Position numbers and translations under genes: made by a program
Shown here: positions 1 through 13,099 of the stretch, piece after piece
Layout: each line of letters starts with the position of its first letter
How positions within the stretch are numbered: the stretch's first letter is position 1
Notes under the pieces: model-generated
Told to the model about the DNA's origin: nothing
The model's input: the letters and a program-made list of their open reading frames with translations, nothing else
Databases searched by the model: none
DNA from: Nautilus pompilius
Taxonomy: Eukaryota > Mollusca > Cephalopoda > Nautilida > Nautilidae
Reading direction: 5' to 3'
Length of the DNA: 64,000 bases
Assembly (NCBI GenBank): GCA_018389105.1
Contig: JACATO010000998.1
Location: 310,001 to 374,000 of the forward strand

Positions 1-398
1 AAGACAGGGTTACTGAAAATAAGTGAGTAACTTCTTGAATAGCAAAAAAAAAATATAAATTTTTTAAGTACCTAATTATTCAAATAGTCTTTTTAGATCA
101 GAACCCTGCCAAACCTAAAACCTAGATACAGCATCTAGTTAAGATGACTTTAAATAATTTAGTAATAGATTTTTCTAAAAAGATGCCATGAGCATTGGAA
201 CAGTTTAACCTTTTCACATGTTTATACAGAGGCATGATAGCTCATTCTTGTGGCAATGTCAAGTAAGTAGACTCAAGAGTTGGCTGGTGCTGGAAAAAGG
301 TTAAACTTAGGATCCCTGCTAATGATGAACATTAGTACTTCCCTGACACCTGCATAATTCTGCATGGCATCTAGCTTGCTTTCTTTCCCACTACTTAC

Positions 399-510
399 CT
401 GTGATCTCTAACTCATGCCACTCTGGCTTCTTTCCAGCTGCTAGGTCCTCCTGTGACATAATGCTATAGCTTCGACGTGGGTTTGGTGACTCATATTTAT
501 CCTTTGGCAT
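399..510 (-). CDS. CNOT6L: CCR4-type deadenylase (CNOT6/CNOT6L), first coding exon
   Basis: This exon encodes the N-terminus of the catalytic deadenylase subunit of the CCR4-NOT complex, which shortens mRNA poly(A) tails in the cytoplasm. The minus strand reads from an ATG at 510-508 through 37 codons plus one base. It begins MPKDKYESPNPRRSYSIMS and ends with a PEWHELEIT stretch, closely matching the known vertebrate start (MPK-KY-PP-PRR-Y-IMS, then W-ELEI-G). A canonical donor GTAAGT follows at 398-393. The acceptor is either AAAG just before the ATG or an AG 11 bases further upstream (exon start 521), so the ATG sits at or near the exon start. The leucine-rich repeats and the exonuclease/endonuclease/phosphatase domain would lie in exons beyond the left edge. 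CNOT6 and CNOT6L cannot be told apart from this exon, and an invertebrate probably has one copy. Confidence 0.9.
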
Positions 511-521
511 CTTTGGAAGAA

Positions 522-3500
522 CTTTAAAATAAATTTTTAAGAAAAATAAAAATTATTTAAATTTTAAAAACATTACAAGCACAACATATGCAAAATGGCA
601 TTTAACCAAGACATCAAAGGCTTCCTGACTTTATAAATAAGAACAAGCAGCACATTAAAAATTCACCCTTTCAACACCATATAGATCTACTTAGGAAGTG
701 AAAAATAAAGACCCTCTGAATTGGCAGAATGATTTGCAAGCACTTCATTGACAGTAACATGCTTTGGTATAAACCAAAGAAATAGCAACATTATAGATTC
801 TTATTTCAACAGAAATGTGTACTTTTCTTAATGGATGGTTACTTGCAGTATAAATTCATTATTTCTTCACCAACTTAAAAGTTATTGAATTGTTACATAG
901 AATATTTCAGTAGCTCCTCACTAATTTATTTATAGATTTATATACTCTTATTACAGATTTATAGTTAGTATATATAATAGATTTCTGATTATATATAGTG
1001 ATAACCATAGTGGTGTTCATAATAGATGCCATTTAAGCTTTTATATTTTCAAAACAATTCATTCCTTTCCCTCTGAATTTCCTCTTTTAAACGACTTCTA
1101 AAATCCAGATTTCCTTCATTTATTCTTTCTCCAGATTAATTTCTGTCTTCTGCTAGTAGTATGGTTCCAATGAGACAACACTCAGGTAAACATGCGAAAT
1201 ATTGTACTTGTTTTTTTTTTTTGTTTGTTTGTTTTTCCATAAAGCTGATATTTTAAAGCAATGTCAGTCTGGCAGTGAATTGTCTGCAAAGTGAATACAA
1301 TGGCTCCAAATCTGCACATATTAAGTGGTGCACAGAATTAGCAGTATACCTAGTATTTTTGTCCAAGCAATACATACCACAGTACTGGTACTTTCTGTCA
1401 GTGAGGAATGTATAGATATTCTTAAGTAATCATGTTATGAATTCAATGATAATAAACAAGCATTTTCATTTTTCACAACAAAATCTTCAAAATGTTTGTT
1501 TTGTTTTTTTACTAAACAGTTATATTTGCCAAAAAATTAGTCAAATATTACAATAAAAAAAACATAATTATGACTCTCCAATCACATGGCTGTCACATGA
1601 TTATATGCAATGATAGTGGCTAATGGGAGATCATAAAAAATTAGTCAAACCTGACATTTGGAAGCACTTTGGATTAAATTAAAAAGATCTCATGGCATAG
1701 CATCATCAAGGAGAATGTTGTGGTGTGTCATGCTTTTACTGCAGTTGTTACATGTGCTAAAAGTGTAACCTTCAGTTTAGCATCACATCTTCATAAACAT
1801 CATCCACTGCAGTTGACCATAGATGAAACAAAAAACCCTAACATCAAACCTCTGCCAGCAACTCTAAGTTAACAATTGATCAGACAAATTCCATCAGGTT
1901 GAGTCAGTGGGTGTGTGTGTTTTACATTTACTGGCCCTTGCTGATAAATATATTGCCTGGGTGTAGGCATTAGTTACAGTGTGTAGTTAAAAACTTATGC
2001 AACAATTAATATACTCAGCGAATTCTTCTATAATATAACTGCAGTATACTGTGGTACAAAGCTTTTGTGTGGTACCCAACTCTAATATTTAATGTAAATA
2101 ATTATACGTTGCCAAACAAATTTGAACTAGATGTGCAAAAGGTAAAAGCATCCAATACTTAAATCTCCTTTGGAATTTGAACTTTCAACACACCAACATG
2201 CCAACATGCACCTGTCTCGCTGTAATACATATTTCAGCAACAGTTAATCATTTAGCTGCTCAAAGATGCAAACATAGCAAAACAGACATGAAAATCAAAG
2301 GAATTTATAATAAAGTTAAGGTATCAGTGATCGCGAAAGAATTTATAAAATTGAGAAAAACCAACAGTGCATGACATGAAAGATATCAGAAACAAAGATT
2401 TAGCTTAGACAGCAGTACCTAGATGGTAGTCCAGAAATTTGGCAATCCTACCCAGATTACAATTTTTTCTACTTTTTCATAGTGTAATAAAGTCAATAAC
2501 ACACTTGGTGGCGCCAGACCACACTATTTCCAGAGTCACCTTCTGCATACCCTAGTTTCGAGATATATATATCTCAGACAGACAGACATATTTCTATTTC
2601 TCTATTTTTGTTTTTCTCTTCTATTAATTATGGAAATGAAAAGATGTATGAAGGAGGGAAATCAGGATTAAAAAATAAAAATAAATGAAGGGAAGTTTTT
2701 GAAGGATGTCGGAAGGAAATAATTTGATTATAGAAAACAGCTTTAGACTGGTAGGATTGAACAAAACCAGTTCCCAAAGTTAAAAGTTGAATTATCAAAC
2801 ATCGGGTGGTTCTTAGGTAGTGATGATAGCTGGGGAGGGAGAAGGAAATGACTAAAAGTCGGCCTTACTGTTCTGTCACAAAGCTAGCATGAAGATTTTC
2901 TTTTATTTTTTTTTCACCATAAAGTACTGGAAAAAAAAAAAGAAAGAGAAATCTAAAGAACCCTGAGGAGAAATGGAGAAAACTCTGCACTATCTTAATA
3001 AATAAAATGGTAATGTATCGTACATACTGCCAAGTCTGTTCTGACAACAGAGCTATAAACACTACCCAGTCAAATTCAACCTCCCACAGGTGTGGGAACA
3101 TTCTAAATATTGAAAAGCGAAGCATTCACTTAAAATAGAACACAACCATGAAATTTGAGGTCGATTTTTAAAGCCATTTGTAAAGCCTTTCACTGAAAGT
3201 ACTTAAAGAGAAGTTTAAACCAACCCTGAGCTAGCAATACTTTGAAAACTTTTTTTTAATGTCCAAAGCAGATGTTACAGAAACATGCGAGAAAATAAAT
3301 CTAGAATTATGATTAATGTCCACCCGTATTTTTCTTTAGACTTCTGTAAAAACAGTTGAGAGTTTAGTTTTTTCTTAATGTTGTTTTCGGTAAATGTGTA
3401 CAGATCACCCTTAAGCAGATGGGGTGGGGGTTAGACATGCATGAAAATTACTAAATATAGCTCACTCAGGGTTACGCCCCTTGTTCTTAATCACACAACT

Positions 3501-6122
3501 GAAGTGCGATAAAACATTCACAATTAGAAGTGCAGCCTTACCGTCACTAAAAACTGTGCTCTCTCTCTTTCTTACACAAATATATTTATTACATATTTAC
3601 ATAATTAATATAAAAAATACTGCCACAAATATTTTTTAAAAAAATCCTGTTGTTGTCAACAGACTGTTGTCATTAACACTATCCTGCACTCCACTAAAGC
3701 ACAATGTTGGCCACACATTAGTCGAGGGAAGGGGCCTATTCATCTACAGAATACAAATATTCTGAGCAGGTTTTTTTTTCATTCAAGAAAGAATCTGTGG
3801 CTGGGAATAAATAAGTATGTAGGAAAAAAAAATGCTATAAGCTATTATCAGAGCATGGGAAAAAAAAAACCTTATATATTCATATTACTGCAGGTTAACA
3901 TTCACATTCACCTGGATAAGATTACTGCTTTTTAAGGCCTATAACAAATTCAAGAAAACATGAGTATATGTAGATAAAAGTCTATATCACCTGTGACATA
4001 GAAAAGTAAATGTAAATTATTTTGACTAAGTGCCAGAAGCATTCCAGTCGGCATCACATCCATCTCCAGCAGAGATCGCATATGTACAATAAAACAAAAA
4101 GCAAAGAACTCGATCCATCAAATTATAGTACTAAATAAAAAATTTGCAGTAACAATTTAAGCAATATGGACACCAAAAAAAAAAATAAATAAATAATAAG
4201 TGGATAAGGGTTTTAGAGAAAAAAAACTTCATTTCCATTATGTAATTAATGTTTTATGTACTGGCATAATAAATGCAAAAAAGGTACAAATTCTGTATGA
4301 AAAGGTGAGGATGGTGGTGAAAGAGTCACTATCAATGAACTGGAACTTGTCAAAACAGTAACCCACACTTAAATTCCTAAAATTGTTCATTTTGTTAAAC
4401 ACAACAGAAAACCATTTGTAGTAAAAATCTCATCATTGCAGGGCCAATAAACCACTGAAATATTAAGTATCCATTGGTAGAGCAGCCATATCTGCTTACA
4501 TGTGTTAGGGAATTAGTACATTTTAATGGACAGCCAACACTTTACTAGTAGTAATGCCATTCTAAAGCATCTCACACACCATGAAACATACCATGAATCG
4601 TTGTACTATGCACAAAAGCACTTGTTCCTCCTATTGGAAAAACAAAGATAAAGCTGTGAATAACTTTGGCATGTCTAAAGCAGTTGTCTACTTTTCACAA
4701 TTTTGAGATTATGGCCTATAGAGACAGAATTTCCATTTTTGCTAGTCCACTGAATTGGATAATTAAAAATAAAACAAACATTAAATTCTGCTGTTAGTTT
4801 TCCAATACACCTTTTATTTGATACTTAAAAATGTATTTTTTCTCCAACAACATAAAAAGGGTATCATTTCTCTTTGAACAAGCTGTGTACTTTTTTAACA
4901 TTAATTGTGAATAGACACCAAACCTTACATTAGTTATTAGTTTTCAAGTTGATTTAGCTTCTCTCATATGCAAAATCAAAATTTCAAAATTAAAGGAGAC
5001 ATTCCATCTGATTGTACACGAGTTCTCAAACTTGTTATGGCTGTACACAACCCTCAAATGCTTTCTAATCTGGAAATATTTTAGAACTTCCTACATGGCA
5101 AACATTCTTTTATAATAGTCCCTTGTCTTACCTACTTATTATCCCATTTTAACAAAATTATTTATAGTCCTGTTTTCCCTCTATGCTTCCCATTGTTAAA
5201 AATTAGTTTTATTGCAATTTCTGTTTGTATACAGGTGGTCCACACAAATCTCACTTTAACAAAATTCTGCCCTTTTCACCTTTAGATCTGAGACCTCATG
5301 GTGCAGGAAGCCTTGTGATTGGTTACTTAATCTCCTTCAGAACTTTGATCTTGCTTGCAAATATTTCTACTGTTTGTTTGTGTTGTATGAAAATTTAATT
5401 GTATTTCTCTTAAGATAGCTCAAGAAAGAAAAAAGGTGCTGCATTTTAAATAGCTGGGGAAAATATGAGAATTGGGATAGGAAACTGAAACAATGTTGAT
5501 GACACATTTAGGTGGTAAAATCAGAAAAAAAGCTCAATGTCCTGACTGACAGCTATCTTTTGAAAGCTAAAGCTATGTGAAAAGTTGTGAAACATCATAT
5601 GAATTTCTGAGCTGCTTTAAAGAAGACAATCTTGTGCACACTATGCATTTTGTGTCAATCAGTGAAACATATGAGTTTTATGCAATGAAAGGGACTTTGA
5701 CCTTTAAAGCAGAGTAAACAAAAAATCCTTGCATAAACCACAAACTCTCAAAACATGAGCCTTTTAATATCCTGAACTGTATTCACTATTTTAACTTGCT
5801 TTAAGGAATTTAAGCAACACTTGAATACAGATTGTCATGCAACAGCCTTTATTTTTTCATGTTGCTTCTGAATTCAAAGAAATTCTCATTTTATTGAAAT
5901 ATGAGATGGTCAGAGCAGTTGCAATTAAGCAGGTTTATCTGCATTTCTTCCTATTTGAACTTGAAAAATACAAATTAAAATTAGATTTTATTATTTTTTT
6001 TTTTTTTACAAATGACAAGTTACAGTTGACTCCTTCCCAAAAAATAAATAGACGCACCTGGAGTTTGTATGTTAATAAACAGAATGAAAGCCAACTTTAA
6101 AGTTTTTCTATCTTAATGAAAG
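522..6122. other. gene-free AT-rich stretch
   Basis: About 5.6 kb with short A/T runs and no reading frame that resembles a protein. Short GC-richer patches occur near 2500-2560 and 4030-4080, but neither has convincing splice sites or a recognisable protein. I see no transposon ends here. Confidence 0.6.
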
Positions 6123-6408
6123 TGTTATGTTTGCTACAGCCTGGCTTTTTGTAAGCATAAGCAAGTCAATGAATAAACATTCTTAAAATAATTGCAATTA
6201 AATAAACAGGATAAGACAGATGCGCAGAACAAGTAAAGAGCGACAAGCAACAACTGGCAACTTAATGACAACAACAGGTATTTATCATACACAACAAAAT
6301 AATACTGATGGTTTATGCAAATTTCTACATGCAAGGGAAATTCAGTTATTGGCACAATGATATACAACACAAAGCATCAGCAATAGTTAATAATGTATCT
6401 ATTGGACA
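6123..6408 (-). repeat. LTR of a Ty3/Gypsy element (3' LTR in element orientation)
   Basis: This block aligns with 10171-10430 in the same orientation. Shared stretches include CTACAG-CTGGCTT near the start, AATAAACAGGATA in the middle and TATTTATCATACACA further on, with frequent substitutions (roughly 70% identity by eye). Both copies begin TG and end CA. The outer limits are good to a few bases; no clear target duplication was seen. Confidence 0.75.
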
Positions 6409-9400
6409 CTAGTCCTCATGTCTTCAACAGAGAAAGAAGCAATATGGCAGATGACAGAATGTGAAAAATGGCAACCAAAGGTCAAAATAATCCTCTGGCT
6501 AAGCACCAAGCTGACAGTCCATTGGCACATGCAGTGGGCAACTAGCATTGCAGTGCAACTGATCCTAACTTTGGATCAAAGTGTCTGTAGGCAAGTGCAA
6601 TAGGAGATCCCAACAGGTAGTAGACAGATATTACTTAGGTCACCAATATCCATATCCTTGTACATGTAACAACTAACCTACTCGATGTGTCATTTCAAAT
6701 GTCCATGGTTGCAGTGGACCAAGAATAACTTCTTTACAATAATAGCAGAGAGATCTTTCCAAGCAACTAGTGTTGTTTGGGAACTGAGGCATAGTTGCAT
6801 GCCTATACATACATATATATAAAATCACCAAGTTAGTATATTCTTATAATGAACATCAGTATCAGATGGTTTCTGAGACAAAGCATGGCAGTGATACAAT
6901 AACCAAAATTTGGTCAGCTGAAGACAGGAGAGTGGTAAGCTAAGTTGGCAAGTGACCATCAACTTTACAAGCATCTCCTCAGCTGAAAATATTGCTGTAG
7001 GAATTCATGGACAGTAGTTTTCTTAGGTTGTCCTTCACCTTCCACAGCAAGCTTGATTGCCATCTTGAAAAGGCTCTGTTTCACCATTCAGTGGAGGGGG
7101 TTAAAAGGTAGTGTAGTTAGATGCTAGAGTGCATCTCTTGCACCAATAAGCAAAAAATTGAGCAGAGAACACTGGAGGCCATTGTCAGAGATGATAGTTT
7201 CAGGACAGCCTCAAATGACAAATAATTCATCAAGTTCAAATGTAGTAGTTTCATTGGTCAGATATTTGTCCATCATGACATGCACAGCCATTTTGACTTG
7301 CCATCAATGATGTAAAGAATGGGCTGGCAAAAATCAATGTAGTGGCACGTTCTTGGCTCATCTTGAATCAGCCATGTAGACAAGTTCCTTGATGTCTCTG
7401 CTGAGATCAGGCCACCCAACATGTAGTTATGCCAAAGACTTCATGCACACCATGCTTAGGTATGACAAATGCAGCATGTCCAAAACCTGTGAGCAAAGCG
7501 AAGGGGGCACAATCACGCAGCAAAACATCAATCAGTGAAGAAATTTCATTCTTCTGAAAGTACGTACCAGGGATATAGTCTTTAACATTTGGCAGTAGAG
7601 AAATCAGCAAACCATCTTGAATGAATGTGAGAAGAATGAAGAGCCACAATTTTTTCATGAAAATTCTTGTGCATCATTGGTGATTTGATCTGTGTTTACA
7701 GTAATCTCAGTAATTAATTCTTCTTTGCCAAAAGAAGGACCAGGCTCCATTAACAAATAAGACGATGCATTGACATTGGTGTAAACAGCAGTAACATAGT
7801 GCTGGATATTGTAGTTTAGCCCATCATAATTAACACCCATAGCTGCAGACATTGTAGTATCATAACCAGCAGACTCTTGGACAGACTGAAAATAATCAGC
7901 AGAGGTTTATGGTCGAAGATGAGCATGAAATGATAGCCACATAAGTACTGTTGAAATTTATTAACACCGTAAATAATTGATAAAGCTCCTTTTGCAAACT
8001 GACCGTAGCCTTTTTTTTCAGCATTGGTGGAAGTCTTAGAAGCATAAGTAATTGGTTCTTCCATACCATTAGACAGGTGATGCAAGAATGGCAACACTGC
8101 CATACGGAGAGGCATCAGTTGCAAGAGAGACTTGACCAAATGTGTGCAGTCAGCAAGCATCATTTTCAATGTAATGAACACTGTTGCTGTTGGAAAATGA
8201 TATCTTTGTAGTGGATTTGGTTGAGTGGCACACAACAAAAAAAAGCCAAGTAGAAACTTGCCATAATTAATTTTGCCAATGAAGCTTTCACCCTGCTTTC
8301 TGAGTGTCCTTTGGACAATAGTAAACTGGCAACAGAAATCATGTTACAAATAAGTGAATTTTTTTTTTTTTAAAGAGCTTGCATGTGTCTAGGAAAAGCT
8401 TGAGCCCATAGCCAGTCACTGCAGCCAGGATGTGATCCAAATTTTGCTAATAGCTAGCCTTTATCAGCATTGTTATGGCAATACTTCCAGGTACACAATT
8501 AAACAGAATAACAGCAAAAAAGATTATCAGCCATCTTCTGGAAGATGGCCAGTGCAGATACTGGACCAAACAAAAAAACAGACTGCATATTGATAAATAA
8601 ATTCTAGTGCTGACATTAGAAAGATAGTGTCTGGTGAATTGCTGTCCCTTGTTCAGCTTGTGGAACAATTCCTCAATGTGCAAGATTAAGTGCTGATCCA
8701 CCATGAGTTGTGAGTTGACCATAATTTCATAGTCACTACAAATGCAGACTTTTCCTTCTGGCCTTAGTGCAATGACAATAGATGTCACCCAATCTAAATA
8801 ATTGACATGAGAAATGATACTTTATTCTTCCGGGTCACATTTTTTTGTCAATAGCTTCTAAACAACAGAATAAAACTAGACACAGTTTGCAAAACCTTCA
8901 GGGTAAGATGAGCTTTCACCTTGGTGCAGTGACTGAGTCCAAGAGATACAATAGGATACTTGTCGATGACTCCTTTTAATTCAGGATTGCTTTGAGTGTT
9001 CATGGAATCAGTTGACAACAATCTATGTCAAAATAAAATGGTTGTCACAGAACAGCACTAAAAGCAACGAGCACTGGCATTAGGAGAAATAAGATGCAAG
9101 TGTGGCAAAGTATGCTGACCAAAATCTGATATCAGCCATAAAAGGCAATAACTAAATGTATGCAGTGAAGGCAACCCAAACCTCACCATTTGTGTCATAT
9201 GATGAGAGAAAGAGGTAACTTTACAAAATCAGGATTGCATTCACCTTCAAGGTAAAGTGTTGATGATGATCATGTTTGTTTTCAGATCCACAACATTCTG
9301 AACCATTTCTCCCACCTTATTTGTTATCTGCTTCTTAGCAAACAGAGATAGCTCTCAGATTTCCTTTATTATTACAGGCACAGCAGACTGTGTCATGTTG

Positions 9401-10170
9401 CAGGCAGCTGGGCAGTTGTAAGACATAGAACCACAACCAAGATACATACTTCTAGTCAAGTGGTTGGCAGTCAGGCATCTCAGCTATGGTCATTTCCCCA
9501 GTCTGTTGCTTCAGATAGGTTGGTTGGTAGCAGCACTGAATAGTATTGACAGTGGGATCAGGGCTAGATGTATTGTGAGTTGACACATTCAGAATACCCT
9601 CTTTCTTTAGTTTGGCCAGCTGAACTGTTTGCACCACCTTCTGGAGTGAGGAGTCAGTCTCCTTCAGGAATGCCTGCTGAATAAAAGTGTAGCAGCATCA
9701 CATGATGAATCAGTCAGAAGTACATTGTTGAAATATTTACTGAAGCAACTACTCCAAAAGTCACAATCCTTGACCTTCTCAGACAGGTCAGCCAAATATT
9801 CAGCAACCAACTATCCTTCATGCTAGGTAAACCTATAAGATTTGTACCTGGTGGGAAGCATGTTGTGGTGCTCCTTGTAGATGTTCTCAGAAACAATTAG
9901 CTTTGCATAAGTTGCTGTCGACATTTTTCAACAAGCAAATTCATCAACAGCTGATAAGTAATAGGGCTAGCAGCAAAAAGAAAATAGCCTTCTGGCTTGG
10001 TAGGTCAAAAATATCATGAGCAATGAAGTATAAATTTCTCCTCTCAATGTACTTGGGCCACAATTCCTTCTATGAATCAGACATAGCGAGCTTGTCCATA
10101 CAAGCCATAACAAACAGGAAAAGGAGATAAAATAAGCATCTCAATAAGCAATTCCACTCCTGACACCAAA
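6409..10170 (-). mobile_element. degenerate Ty3/Gypsy retrotransposon internal region
   Basis: Minus-strand fragments follow the Gypsy order. A cysteine-rich gag-like piece lies around 9452-9637. Reverse transcriptase lies around 8447-8788 (EGKVCICSDYEIMVNSQL, like the family's DGK-R-C-DY--VN). RNase H lies around 7900-8238 (PITYASKT-TNAEK, then FDHKPL). Integrase lies around 6990-7660, with a readable SDNG catalytic motif near 7180-7200 and an NGETEPF stretch downstream. Stops and frameshifts interrupt every domain, so this is a dead copy. It lies inside the inferred CNOT6 intron, antisense to MRPL1. It is a genomic retrotransposon; no envelope gene was seen. Confidence 0.85.
10154..10168 (-). 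other. primer binding site, tRNA-Leu type
   Basis: Read on the minus strand, two bases after the LTR end at 10171, the sequence is TGGTGTCAGGAGTGG. This is complementary to a 3' end CCACTCCTGACACCA. That end matches animal tRNA-Leu species whose acceptor stem starts GTCAGGA. It fixes both the element's orientation and the LTR boundary. Confidence 0.8.
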
Positions 10171-10430
10171 TGCTGTGTTCACTACAGACTGGCTTCTCGA
10201 AAACATAAGCAGGTCAATGAACAAGCATCCCGAGAATAACCATAATGGAATAAACAGGATAGGAGAAACATGTGGAATAAGCAAAGAACAACAACTGACA
10301 ACTTAATGATAATACACATGTATTTATCATACACAGCAAAACAATAATGGTGCTCTATGTGCAAAGGCAATTAAGCCATTGGCACGGTGGCATACAATAT
10401 AAATTAGCAGTAATCATCCATCAGATAGCA
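10171..10430 (-). repeat. LTR of the Ty3/Gypsy element (5' LTR in element orientation)
   Basis: Partner of 6123-6408 and adjacent to the tRNA-Leu primer site. The strong divergence between the two LTRs points to an old insertion. Confidence 0.75.
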
Positions 10431-11261
10431 TTACTTGAAAAAGAAAATTATTCTATAGATCCTCACCATTTCCATCCTGAAATAATATTAACATCCACTG
10501 AACAAGAACAGATTCTTAGAGTTTAATCAAAGGCAGGTCAAAACATGTTTTTACTGTTACTGTGGAGACTGATAGTCAGGAGAGCACAATCTGTGAACTC
10601 CAAGGTTACATAACCAGCAAGCCAGATACATCAGACAACAGTAGTAGTCAGCCCACAGAACCTACCAGTCTAATGGAAAGTGGGAGATCATGCCCCAATT
10701 AAAAAAAAAACATGGTGCTAAAGGAGAAGAAAAAATGGCACTGCTAGTCCGCAATACAATAACTGGCTGCCTTTAAAATAGAAGGGTTAAGTTTAGTGCA
10801 TTTGTCTTTGCAGTAAATGAGCATTATAACACCACAGTGCTCTTTCGCCTATTAATAGGTAGTTTTGCTTTAAAGTGAAACTGTCGTTCATAAAATTTCA
10901 TTTCCAACTTTTTAAGATCTAAGATGATAAATGGGTCAGGACTAAAGGATTGGGGGTAGGTAGGACAGCATTATTTTTCTTTTTCTTGTTTAATTTTAAA
11001 AAGCAAAAGAGGGGAAAAGCTCTTAAAACTTACTTTAATAAAAAACAAAAAAAAAAACTTGTTCACAGAAATCTGACAACCAAGTTGGCGACAACACAGA
11101 AACAAAACCATCCAAGTAATAAAAACCCAAAAACAACAAAACCAGTAGCTTCGCCATTACAGGTAATCTAACAATTCATCAACACAATTTTAAAAAGTCA
11201 AGAAAAACAAAAACAAACAAAAAATACAAAAAGAAAGCAGGAGAAGCCAGACCTTCTAATT
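10431..11261. other. gene-free stretch, A-rich low complexity
   Basis: No protein similarity was recognised. Between about 10970 and 11240 the plus strand is dominated by A-rich runs and AAC repeats, which produce a spurious lysine/threonine-rich reading frame. On the minus strand this is a T-rich tract following the exon-like segment at 11262-11394. Confidence 0.5.
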
Positions 11262-11394
11262 CTAGGTCACATTCGGAATATTGCCATAAGGTGGGAGCCA
11301 TAGGTATGATGATCGGAAGAAGCCACTGTGCATGTCCGGTGTTGGTTTACCCGCATGTCCTGAGGTCGGAGAATTGGTGGGTGGCAAGGTGGCT
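11262..11394 (-). CDS. unassigned exon-like segment with a strong splice acceptor
   Basis: On the minus strand a textbook acceptor (CTTGTCTTCTTCCAG) ends at 11395. It is followed by one spare base and 43 open codons to a TAG at 11264-11262. The peptide is proline/serine/threonine-rich, then aromatic (it includes PPTNSPTSGHAG and SSYLWLPPYGNIPNVT). The block is clearly more GC-rich than its surroundings. I do not recognise the protein. It could be the last exon of a nested minus-strand gene, or an alternative 5' exon of CNOT6; a possible internal donor, GCGG followed by GTAAAC, would give a short exon of about 40 nt. A chance open frame is also possible. Confidence 0.35.
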
Positions 11395-11889
11395 CTGGAA
11401 GAAGACAAGAGTACATGTGGATACTGTTGTCAGTGTTCCTACTTAATTTCAGTCGGGTTAGGTAGGCAAGTAGAGCAGACAGACAAATAATTTCCTAATT
11501 TTAAAAAAGATATAAGAAAAAACAGGGGGGGGGGGTCGGTCGCATACTAACCAAAATGAAAGCTGCAGTGATTTCTAAATGTTTAAGCCAATTTGTGATA
11601 GTTATGTGAATAACCAGACCATTGTATACATTGTTTTTATATGATAGCTGTTGATCATTTTCTGCAAAACTGTACAAAATCACTTTCACCTCCACAAAAT
11701 GCACACACACGCACGCAATGTGTCTTGCCATAATAATTTGCACAGCTACTATTATTACCATTACCACTACTAATACTACTACATGTTAGTTTGTGGTACA
11801 AATGGCAAATAAAGACAAGCAATAGAGTGTAATTCTTTATTAGTACTTGGGCCACATTTAGTAGCACAAAGATACTCTAGCCTAAGATT

Positions 11890-12420
11890 CTGTATCATGG
11901 ACTAGTCCAGGTTCCCACATAGCCATGAGATCTTTCTTTAATCCCATCATATTGGCAATGCTCTAAATGATAATCCAGATGCTCCTTTTATATCAGATTC
12001 ATATCAGGGTCACATAACAAATGTGGCAATGTGGTGCCATCCTTCCTAAAATATGGGAAGAAAACCCCAGTATGCCTTGTTGGTACAATGGAAGATATCT
12101 TTAAAATATCAATATACTCATCAGAATTGAGATATTCTTTGAGAAACATAAATTCTCTCTTTCCAACATGCTAGAATCTAGCCTATACCATAACACTCCA
12201 GCCTCTATATTTGATGGTGAACTGAAGACATTAGAAAATTGCTGAAAACAACCCAGAAAAGAGTATATGTCAATACTTAAGGGTTTTTCCAGACATGTTC
12301 CTTGACCAGACTTTTCAAAATGTTTTATTCCACTTGGACAAAAGTGGTTTCTTGTGTGCTACTCACCCCCTGTAGACAAGTTGGTAGAGGTAGCATGGGA
12401 CTATTCTTTAACTCATTTTT
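11890..12420 (-). pseudogene. decayed Tc1-like transposase fragment (tentative)
   Basis: Minus-strand pieces in several frames recall a Tc1-family transposase. An RMAPHCH-like segment sits where QDGAPCH is expected. The signal is weak and broken by stops and frameshifts. It may continue into the unrecognised minus-strand frame at 12550-12786. Confidence 0.25.
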
Positions 12421-12857
12421 TTTTGCATGAGCAATATCAGATATAATCACAATAGTGAGTGCAGACATGGTAAGTAATAGCACATTCTTATCATGGTGTC
12501 ACTGCTGAGGCTTGCTTTGCTACAGCAGTGAGATTTTTCTCAATGAACTTCACAATAATATTAGCCACAGTTCTATAAGAAATGTTAGAATCTTTGGTAA
12601 TCCGTCACTGACTTGGACTACACTCAAAAAAACAGCCTGTAACACAACTTTGAGTAAACAAGGAAGTATAGTATCCATCTGCTTTTTAGCATGCTGATAG
12701 TCCACACTGGTTAGCTGCATACCTAGCCATCTAATGTACTCCTTCAAAATACCTGAAATATGTAAATTTTGATTAGATACATTCATTTATGGCAGTGACA
12801 AAAATATTATAGCAGAACACTACATATATATGCCTGTATCTAAAGACCACTTTCTTC

Positions 12858-13085
12858 CTATACAAACTTAATCAACCCATTAGTAAATCTGTAATAAAAA
12901 AAAACACAATCTCCTGAATTCTTTAATGAAAGGAACATCATTTTGTTTTGTTTGCTCTTAGACAAATCCATGGGGCAAAAAATATAATACCTTTAAAAAA
13001 AATTTTAAATAGAAGAAAAAAATCAAATCTAGTCTACAATGGATATAGCCTTAAGTCATATAAGATGTCATGTGATCCACTAGAC
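12858..13085. repeat. dispersed repeat copy A
   Basis: Aligns in the same orientation with 17862-18090. Shared segments are AAACTTAATCAACCCATTA at the start, ATTTTGTTTTGTTT in the middle and CACTAGAC/AACTAGAC at the end. Copy B flanks a Tigger-like transposase remnant, so this is probably the end of the same DNA transposon family. Confidence 0.55.
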
Positions 13086-13099
13086 CTATGTACATAAAC

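Noticed and set aside
4021-4090. GC-richer minus-strand segment that could read as a short terminal exon
   Set aside because: No acceptor or conserved peptide could be recognised.
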